Of a stretch of DNA of 43,828 nucleotides, positions 38,563-43,828 are shown piece by piece. The first letter of the stretch is position 1. Each line of letters opens with the position of its first letter. Source of the DNA: DAISJM01 sp036821485 (lineage in GTDB: Bacteria > Verrucomicrobiota > Kiritimatiellia > CAIQIC01 > JAGNIJ01); assembly GCA_036821485.1 (NCBI GenBank), contig DAISJM010000028.1:1-43828 (forward strand). The letters run 5' to 3'. A program made the position numbers and the translations under genes. The notes under the pieces were generated by a model. That model did no database searches, was not told the origin of the DNA, and worked only from the letters and a program-made list of their open reading frames with translations.

Positions 38563-40641
38563 CTAGAGGCCTACGGGTTCTGTCGCATTCCAACCCCAGT
38601 TCACCGGCGCGGCCATCACTGTCCCGTTGAGACTGCGGATGTACCAGTTGCCCGTCGCGGCGTGATACACGGCAAGATCGTACGCTCCATCACCGTCAAA
38701 GTCGCCCGCGACCGGCGTGCATCCGTTGAACCCCCAGTTGTACTGGAACAGGATGCTCGCCCCGCTCACCGCGCGGATGTACCAGTTGCCGGTTGCCGCA
38801 TCGAACACCGCCAAGTCCCAGACGCCGTCGCCGTCATAGTCGCCCGGCACCGGCACGCAGCCGCCGAATCCCCAGTTCACGCCCAGCAGCACCGCATCAC
38901 CCAGCGCCACCCCGCCGCCGGAAGCGTTCAGCAGCTTGACGTACCAGTTGCCCGTCGCCGTGTCGAAAACCGCAAGGTCCACCAACCCGTTGCCGTCATA
39001 ATCACCCGCAACTGGCCGGCAGCCGGGGAACCCCCAGTTCACACCCCACAACAGGCCCGGGATGTACCAGTTTCCAGCCGCCGGGTCATAGACACCCACA
39101 TCCCCCGCTCCATCTCCACTATAGTCCTTATATACAGGCACGCACCCGCTGAACCCGCAGTTCAATCCCGAAACCGCCACCGCGCCATGGAACTTCTTCA
39201 CATACCATTGCCCCGACGCCGGATGGAAGACGGCCTGCGCCACGCCCGTCCCCGTGTCAAGCCAACTGGTCGCGGGAACACAACCCGCGAAGCCCCAGTT
39301 CTCGCCCAGCGCCAACGTCCCTCCCGTCAGCGAACGCACATACCAATTGCCCGCGGCGCTGTGAAACACCACCAAGTCCCCCCGACCGTCACCATTGAAG
39401 TCGTTCGGCACGTGACCAAACTCGTCGGCCCCGATATCCACGGCACTCGCCACCACGCGCGTCCCCCGATAGACGTCGATGCCCCCCGGCATCCACGACT
39501 GCGTGAACCCGGCGTCGATGCAGGGCGACCCCGCACTCAGCCGGTAATTCAGTTGGCTGCCATTGATCCATCGCGGCGCGTTGGTGAAGACGGTCGCATC
39601 GGCATTCGCCGGTTTGGGAATCGTACATGAATACGTGACGCCGTAGTTCGACACGCTCATCGCGCAATTGGCTTCGGACGAGGCCGTGTTGCTGTAGATC
39701 ACCGTGTTTACGATGGAACCCGTGCCCGCAAGCGCCGTGTCGAAGAATCTCAACCCGCCACCCGTTCCAGCCGTGTTGTCGGCAATCGTGCATGCATCAA
39801 TGAAGCATCCATCGGTCACATATACGCCACCGCCCAACGTCGCCGAGTTGCGCGCAATCACGCAGTTCTCCAACCGATGCCCGGCAAGCAGCACGCCGCC
39901 CTGGACATAGACTCCGCCGCCTGACTCCAGCGCCGTGTTGTCGCGAATGATGCAGTGCTCGACACGGCATGTCGCCGTATCCATATACACACCACCACCG
40001 TTGGTCGCCGTGTTGTTGCGGATGGTTGAGCACCGTACTGTCCCGCCCTCGCCCGGCTGAAAGAATACGCCGCCGCCACCGGACCAGAGGCGTTGCACGT
40101 TGCCGCTGATGACGCACGACTCAACCAAACCGCCGTGCATCTCCACACCACCGCCATTGTTCAGAATCACCCCGCAGTTGCGGAGCAAGCCCGTCCCCCC
40201 ATCCATTTCCACACCCACCCAATTATTGCTGCGGATGATGCAGTTCTGCACCACGCCGCCGCCGAGAATCAGACCCTTGTTGAATCGCTGAATCGTGAAG
40301 CCGTCGATCAAACCGTCCAGTACTGTCAGACCACCGTTGGTCATCACGGGATGGCCGCCATCGAGCAGCGTCACCCCTGCACCACCCGAACTCTTCAAGA
40401 CAACGGACTTATCGAGTGTGACCAGAGAGGCAGGATTTGTGATGGCGTAGGTCCCCGGCGCCACCCAGATGATGTCGCCGTTGCCCGCCGCTGCATAGGC
40501 CGGATCAGGATGCCGGGCGGCTCTTGCCCACGTGTCGAACGGCGGTGTCGCGGAACCCGAAGGCGAAACGTAGAAAGTGGCCCCCGCTGCCGCGAACACA
40601 AGGCTGAAGAACGTCAGCAATATCGAAGCCCGTTTGTTCAT
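38563..40641 (-). CDS. Secreted beta-helix protein with six FG-GAP/VCBS-like modules
   Basis: A 692-residue exported protein. Signal peptide (M-N-K-R-A-S-I-L-L-T-F-F, cleavage near A-A-G-A), then a right-handed parallel beta-helix (about 25-400) with many N-N-x-A-x-x-G-G-G-V-Y rungs, as in surface beta-helix and polymorphic-outer-membrane-like proteins. This ends in the pattern S-P-C-I-D-A-G ... D-I-G-A-D-E. The C-terminal part has six modules of 45-55 residues, each with a calcium-type loop (D-Y-D-G-D-G-x-x-D-L-A-V-F), A-T-G-N-W-Y-I-R and N-W-G-F-x-G-C-x-P-V. The second module has lost its Asp loop and the last ends without the Cys. A GGGGAAGG site precedes the ATG. Function unknown; surface adhesion or carbohydrate binding is possible. 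Confidence 0.8.
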   Translation of the reverse strand: MNKRASILLTFFSLVFAAAGATFYVSPSGSATPPFDTWARAARHPDPAYAAAGNGDIIWVAPGTYAITNPASLVTLDKSVVLKSSGGAGVTLLDGGHPVMTNGGLTVLDGLIDGFTIQRFNKGLILGGGVVQNCIIRSNNWVGVEMDGGTGLLRNCGVILNNGGGVEMHGGLVESCVISGNVQRLWSGGGGVFFQPGEGGTVRCSTIRNNTATNGGGVYMDTATCRVEHCIIRDNTALESGGGVYVQGGVLLAGHRLENCVIARNSATLGGGVYVTDGCFIDACTIADNTAGTGGGLRFFDTALAGTGSIVNTVIYSNTASSEANCAMSVSNYGVTYSCTIPKPANADATVFTNAPRWINGSQLNYRLSAGSPCIDAGFTQSWMPGGIDVYRGTRVVASAVDIGADEFGHVPNDFNGDGRGDLVVFHSAAGNWYVRSLTGGTLALGENWGFAGCVPATSWLDTGTGVAQAVFHPASGQWYVKKFHGAVAVSGLNCGFSGCVPVYKDYSGDGAGDVGVYDPAAGNWYIPGLLWGVNWGFPGCRPVAGDYDGNGLVDLAVFDTATGNWYVKLLNASGGGVALGDAVLLGVNWGFGGCVPVPGDYDGDGVWDLAVFDAATGNWYIRAVSGASILFQYNWGFNGCTPVAGDFDGDGAYDLAVYHAATGNWYIRSLNGTVMAAPVNWGWNATEPVGL

Positions 40642-40772
40642 GCGACCTTCCCCTCACGGGTAAGGATAGGCGCCGGCGGCCTTCCTGTCGAGGGTCGAGC
40701 TTTACGCCGCGGACACCACAGCGTATTGACTTGGGGCAACGGCATGGAGGATCATCTGCGCAGCAATGCTTT

Positions 40773-41990
40773 ATGAACCAGCGACGGATAGAGGAACTTG
40801 AGGTCAAGCGCATCGAAGGTGGAGTCCTTGTCGCCCGCATGTTGGTGCACGCCCATGCGAAAGATTCCTCCATCTTCGCCGAGACGGCTGGCATGGCTCG
40901 CTACGCGCAGTTGCTCGCAGGCCGACTCCAACTTCCTCCGGTGCAGAGCGAGAAAATCGTCCTTGTCGCGTGGCTCTCGGCCCTGCTCGATCACCCGGAG
41001 TTGATCGACCCTCTTTCCCAAGAGCATCATCTTGAAGACATGCTCGATGTGCCGGATGAATTCGTAAACCCCGAATGCCCCAACATGGGCATCCAGGTCC
41101 TTAGCCTCGTCGCCGGCTACCAGGAACTCCGCCGCGAGCAACCCGGCATCGAGCGCGATCTCAACGCCGTGCGGCGTCAACTTCGCGCCAATTGGGCGGT
41201 TTCTTCCATGCGCAGCGCCATCCTCGGGAAATTCATGCTGATCCTGCGCGACGAGCAGTTCCTGCTCAGCGCGGAGGCGCCCGTCGGCAAGATTCTCATC
41301 GTCGATCCCGCCGAGGTCGTCAACTCGGTCATTTCCATTCCCCTCCGCAACCGGGGCTTCGACACCTGCGTGGTCGGAAACGCGCCGGAAGCCGAAGCCG
41401 CACTTGCCGAGTTCAAGCCCGATGTAATGCTGGTCGAACTCGATATGCCCATCGATGGCGGACGCGCACTGTGCGCCGCGCTCAAGGAGAAACCCGAAAC
41501 GCAGGGAATCCCCATCCTCATGCTGACGTCCAGAAAGAGCCAGCGCGTCGCCCGCGAGTGTCTCAAGGCCGGAGCGGAGGATGTGATTCTGCGACCGGTG
41601 GATATGGAACTCCTCTTCATCAAGCTCAACAAGCTCCTCGCCGTGCGCCCGGCGAAGCCTCTTGGCGCAATGGCCGGCAGCTTGAGCGAGATCATGCTCT
41701 CGGATCTCATCCAGATCCTGTGCGCGGGTTTGCGCAGTATGAAGGTGATCCTCACACGCGACGGAACGACCGGCTACCTCTACCTGCGCGATGGAAACAT
41801 CGTGGCCGCCAATGTCGCTGCGCTCTCCGGCGAAATGGCGTTCTATGAACTCATGCGATGGAAGTCGGGCGCCTTCTCCGCCGAATCCTGCCAGGAATTC
41901 CCCGACCAGACGATCGACGCACCGACCATGTCGTTGCTGATGGAGGCGGCACGCCGGAACGACGAAGGCGTCAGCCCCGGGCCTTCCTGA
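40773..41990 (+). CDS. Pseudo-receiver protein with degenerate HD-like and PATAN (DUF4388) domains
   Basis: Signalling protein of about 405 residues. The N-terminal part (about 10-150) is helical and resembles an HD-GYP-like region without its metal-binding His-Asp pairs. A response-regulator receiver fold covers about 170-290 (K-I-L-I-V-D-P, G-I-P-I-L-M-L-T-S). The phosphoacceptor Asp position is Glu222 (L-V-E-L-D-M-P), and the conserved Lys is Arg (I-L-R-P-V-D). Only one of the two acidic residues after beta-1 is kept. The C-terminal domain (about 300-390, with G-S-L-S-E-I-M-L-S-D-L-I-Q-I) matches DUF4388/PATAN, found in surface-motility regulators. I use the ATG at 40773; an in-frame TTG at 40731 is possible. 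Its last 20 bases overlap the kamA-like gene tail to tail. Confidence 0.8.
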   Translation: MNQRRIEELEVKRIEGGVLVARMLVHAHAKDSSIFAETAGMARYAQLLAGRLQLPPVQSEKIVLVAWLSALLDHPELIDPLSQEHHLEDMLDVPDEFVNPECPNMGIQVLSLVAGYQELRREQPGIERDLNAVRRQLRANWAVSSMRSAILGKFMLILRDEQFLLSAEAPVGKILIVDPAEVVNSVISIPLRNRGFDTCVVGNAPEAEAALAEFKPDVMLVELDMPIDGGRALCAALKEKPETQGIPILMLTSRKSQRVARECLKAGAEDVILRPVDMELLFIKLNKLLAVRPAKPLGAMAGSLSEIMLSDLIQILCAGLRSMKVILTRDGTTGYLYLRDGNIVAANVAALSGEMAFYELMRWKSGAFSAESCQEFPDQTIDAPTMSLLMEAARRNDEGVSPGPS

Positions 41991-43083
41991 TGTCGCGCCC
42001 AAACCGCGATGTCCCATCGCGATATCTGAAGATGCTTCCGAGGTAGTTCCGCAGAAGCCACTCGCCCTTCTCGCGACCGGCAACGTAATCCGGCGCCACG
42101 GGAACTTTTCCGCCGCCACCGGGCGCATCGATCATGAACGTGGGCACTGCGTAGCCTGATGTGAACCCATGAAGACTACGGACGATCTCCAGGCCTCTCT
42201 CCACCGGCGTGCGAAAATGCGAGCATCCGGCAACCGCATCGCACTGATGAAGGTAGTACGGCTTCACCCGGAAACGCAGCAAGCCCTGCATCAACTTCTT
42301 GATCACTCCCGGGCTGTCGTTCACGCCCTTGAGCAGTACCGTTTGGCTGCACATGGGAATCCCGGCATCTGCCAGTCGCGCGCATGCTCGACCGGACTCA
42401 GGCGTGAGTTCATCCGGATGTGTGAAATGCACGCTCAGCCACAACGGATGATACTTGCGCAAAACCCGCACCACGTTCGGCGTGATGCGCTGCGGCATCG
42501 CCGCCGGAACCTTGGTGCTGATGCGGATGATTTCCACGTGCGGAATCGCCCGCAGACGCCGGAGCAACCAGTCAAGTTTCTCATCCGAGAGCACCAGCGG
42601 CTCTCCACCCGACACCAGCACATCGCGAATCGCCGGCGTCTTGCGGATATACGCGATCGCCCGCTTCCAGGCCGCTGTCGAGGACTTCAACGTGCCGGAC
42701 CCGGCCAATCGGGAACGCGTGCAGTACCGGCAGTAGACGGCGCACCGATCCGTCACAAGAAAGAGAACCTTATCCGGATACGTATGAACCAACCCCGGAA
42801 CGGGACTGTGTCCATCCTCACCCAGCGAGTCCTCGAACTCACCCGGTGCGCGGATGAATTCAGCCGGTCTGGGCAGCATCGTCTTCCTCAGCGCCGGACT
42901 CCGCGCAATCACGTCAGCGTAATAGGGCGTGATCGCAATCGGCATCCGTCCGTCCAGGCCCTGGATGGCACGACGCTCCGCGGCGGTCAGCTTGAACCGC
43001 CGCTCCAAGTCTTCAAGACACCGAAGGCTGTGGCGCACCTGCCATCGCCAGTCAGATTGAAGAGATAAACCACTAATAGTCAC
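41971..43083 (-). CDS. KamA-family radical SAM lysine 2,3-aminomutase-like enzyme
   Basis: A 370-residue radical SAM/PLP enzyme. The N-terminal D-W-R-W-Q-V-R-H region and C-A-V-Y-C-R-Y-C (CxxxCxxC cluster, about 132-139) are characteristic of KamA/EpmB. H-F-T-H-P-D-E-L, P-Y-Y-L-H-Q-C-D and D-A-P-G-G-G-G-K follow. In KamA the Asp of Q-C-D and the Asp of D-A-P bind the substrate lysine and the Lys of P-G-G-G-G-K holds PLP. All are present, so lysine 2,3-aminomutase is favoured over glutamate 2,3-aminomutase. EpmB is shorter and stays an alternative. The start is probably GTG at 43083, inside a decamer repeat; an in-frame stop lies two codons upstream. No beta-lysine acetyltransferase is seen beside it. 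Confidence 0.82.
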   Translation of the reverse strand: MTISGLSLQSDWRWQVRHSLRCLEDLERRFKLTAAERRAIQGLDGRMPIAITPYYADVIARSPALRKTMLPRPAEFIRAPGEFEDSLGEDGHSPVPGLVHTYPDKVLFLVTDRCAVYCRYCTRSRLAGSGTLKSSTAAWKRAIAYIRKTPAIRDVLVSGGEPLVLSDEKLDWLLRRLRAIPHVEIIRISTKVPAAMPQRITPNVVRVLRKYHPLWLSVHFTHPDELTPESGRACARLADAGIPMCSQTVLLKGVNDSPGVIKKLMQGLLRFRVKPYYLHQCDAVAGCSHFRTPVERGLEIVRSLHGFTSGYAVPTFMIDAPGGGGKVPVAPDYVAGREKGEWLLRNYLGSIFRYRDGTSRFGRDIRKARG

Positions 43084-43100
43084 TAATACTCACTAAAGTT
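43068..43100. repeat. Left decamer array (CACTAA inward)
   Basis: Three 10-bp units starting CACTAA, preceded by AAC. The likely GTG start of the kamA-like gene (43081-43083) lies inside. See the cassette entry at 43068-43510. Confidence 0.8.
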
Positions 43101-43104
43101 GGGA

Positions 43105-43482
43105 CTACAAAACCATACGCTTCCACTCGAGCCTGCCAGAAGCACCAAAGTTGATCAGATATCCGACCTTCTTCCGTGTGGCTCTAAGGTAATTGAGAAG
43201 TTGGGCCTCATGCTCAGGAGCCAGTCTTTGCACCGCCTTAAGTTCAACAACGATTCCTTCCGCCACTATCAGATCAGGGACGTATCTCTTTGTCAGAGAC
43301 TTGCCCTTGAATTGGATTTCGAGGCTTGGCTTCAGCCGGAAACACATACCTCGCGATGCCAATTCTCTCTCAAGACACTCTTGGTAAACATCCTCCAAGA
43401 AGCCGCTTCCCATTTCCTTGTAGACCTCGAATGCGGCTGCCATCAGGTCATACCCTTCCTGTTGCAGCAAGTGCTCTCCCAT
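43105..43482 (-). CDS. GxxExxY family protein (PD-(D/E)XK-like fold)
   Basis: A 125-residue GxxExxY protein (TIGR04256/PF13366-like). The eponymous motif is G-F-L-E-D-V-Y near residue 28. A nuclease-like core follows: V-P-D-L-I-V ... V-V-E-L-K-A (about 68-82), which matches the PD-(D/E)XK pattern, then H-E-A-Q-L-L-N-Y-L and V-G-Y-L-I-N-F-G. The biochemical function of this family is not established to my knowledge. The ATG at 43482 lies in the right decamer array, and the gene lies wholly between two inverted arrays, between the lhgO stop and the kamA-like start. No partner gene is present. Confidence 0.88.
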   Translation of the reverse strand: MGEHLLQQEGYDLMAAAFEVYKEMGSGFLEDVYQECLERELASRGMCFRLKPSLEIQFKGKSLTKRYVPDLIVAEGIVVELKAVQRLAPEHEAQLLNYLRATRKKVGYLINFGASGRLEWKRMVL

Positions 43483-43510
43483 TAGTGCCTCTTAGTGACC
43501 CTTAGTGGTT
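43481..43510. repeat. Right decamer array (TTAGTG on plus strand)
   Basis: Three 10-bp units ATTAGTGCCT, CTTAGTGACC, CTTAGTGGTT. The lhgO stop codon (43502-43504) and the first bases of the GxxExxY start codon fall within the array. It is the inverted counterpart of 43068-43100. Confidence 0.8.
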
Positions 43511-43828
43511 AAGAAGACTCTTCTCTGCCATCTGCGCGATGGCTTGGCCGATGCTGATGGAGGCGGTCGCCGCCGGGGAAGGCGCGTTGAGGACATGGAT
43601 CATCTTGTCGGCTTCGACAATCTTGAAGTCGTCCACCAGGCCTCCATCCGGCGTCACGGCCTGCGCCCGGACACCTGCGCCGCCCGGCGCAAGATCCTCC
43701 ATCTGTAACTCGGGCAGCAGTCGCTGCAACGCCTTCAGAAACGCCTTCTTGTTGAACGAACGATGGAACTCGCCGACGCCCATTTTCCAATGCTTGGAAA
43801 ACATCTTGAGCGCCCCGCCGTAGGTAAA
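43502..43828 (-). CDS. lhgO: L-2-hydroxyglutarate oxidase/dehydrogenase, C-terminal part
   Basis: The C-terminal 108 residues of an LhgO-family flavoprotein that oxidises L-2-hydroxyglutarate to 2-oxoglutarate. The frame is open through the window edge (F-T-Y-G-G-A-L-K-M), so the gene is cut by the window. Family features: F-W-K-M-like H-W-K-M-G, K-A-F-L-K-A-L-Q-R-L-L-P-E-L, G-A-G-V-R-A-Q-A and H-V-L-N-A-P-S-P-A-A-T-A-S-I-S-I-G, the FAD-contacting C-terminal signature. The stop (43502-43504) is part of the right decamer array. The gene also contains a perfect TTTTCCAA-TGC-TTGGAAAA inverted repeat at 43783-43801. Confidence 0.88.
   Translation of the reverse strand, partial: FTYGGALKMFSKHWKMGVGEFHRSFNKKAFLKALQRLLPELQMEDLAPGGAGVRAQAVTPDGGLVDDFKIVEADKMIHVLNAPSPAATASISIGQAIAQMAEKSLLNH
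43783..43801. repeat. TTTTCCAA-N3-TTGGAAAA inverted repeat inside lhgO
   Basis: Perfect 8-bp arms with spacer TGC. It shares the core TTCCAA-N3-TTGGAA with the two sites at 20-65. It lies within coding sequence (F-S-K-H-W-K), so it may be fortuitous. Confidence 0.5.

Larger units (their letters stand above)
43068..43510 (-). mobile_element. Putative GxxExxY cassette with inverted decamer-array termini
   Basis: The outermost AACCACTAA (43068-43076) is a perfect inverted match to TTAGTGGTT (43502-43510). Inside each terminus lie three exact 10-bp units: CACTAATAGT, CACTAATACT, CACTAAAGTT on the left (43071-43100), and ATTAGTGCCT, CTTAGTGACC, CTTAGTGGTT on the right (43481-43510). Both sets read CACTAA inward. 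The 443-bp segment contains only the GxxExxY gene. I see no transposase and no clear target duplication. Mobility is an inference. Confidence 0.45.

Overview
The window reads as an ordinary, gene-dense bacterial chromosome of fairly high GC. I place it in the PVC superphylum, most likely near Kiritimatiellota or Verrucomicrobiota. This is an inference. It rests on the 50-residue basic protein at 24516-24668, which resembles a Chlamydiae/Verrucomicrobia ribosome-associated family, on the secreted proteins with GH16, beta-helix and calcium-loop modules, and on the two-ATPase pilus cluster. I see no rRNA, tRNA, CRISPR array, prophage or classical insertion sequence.

Layout. 1-6800 (minus): a type IV pilus/type II secretion cluster read as PilB-like ATPase, PilT, second PilB-like ATPase, PilC/GspF platform and a pseudopilin. 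6884-10176 (minus): gatC-gatA-gatB with its own promoter. 10194-14555 (minus): CPBP protease, comF, accD, folC, NUDIX. 14887-17602 (plus): an atypical Ser/Thr kinase translationally coupled to a LysM/YkuD L,D-transpeptidase, then accA. 17624-19999 (minus): a secreted GH16-like protein. 20091-23556 (minus): HU/IHF, hisS, aspS behind one promoter. 23613-26510: small units, including a membrane protein, a deoxyribosyltransferase-like enzyme, the small basic protein, nrdR plus an unknown gene, and a 21-residue Lys/Ala peptide with a long leader and its own terminator. 26586-33090 (minus): a tightly packed operon prfB-trpC-trpF-trpB-yicC-gmk-coaC-coaB, in which prfB carries the classic +1 programmed frameshift. 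33188-38456: lnt, a bactofilin-like membrane protein and secA. 38563-43828: a secreted beta-helix protein with six calcium-loop modules, a pseudo-receiver/PATAN protein, a KamA-type radical SAM enzyme, a GxxExxY gene and the C-terminal end of lhgO.

The genes are mainly translation (gatCAB, hisS, aspS, prfB), envelope and secretion (secA, lnt, L,D-transpeptidase, pilus), lipid, folate and CoA metabolism (accA, accD, folC, coaB, coaC), tryptophan synthesis and nucleotide control (gmk, nrdR). Many neighbours overlap by ATGA, GTGA or TAATG, which indicates translational coupling.

The most unusual structure is not protein coding. Short degenerate tandem repeats with exact periods sit against gene ends. 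Heptamer arrays of several unrelated sequences lie at 91-146, 750-825, 6806-6889 and 29332-29366, nonamer arrays at 14635-14796, and decamer arrays at 43068-43100 and 43481-43510. They touch or supply the stop codons of the pseudopilin, gspF, gatB, trpB and lhgO, and the likely start codons of the KamA and GxxExxY genes. The decamer arrays form inward-facing inverted termini around the GxxExxY gene, so that about 443 bp looks like a small mobile cassette.
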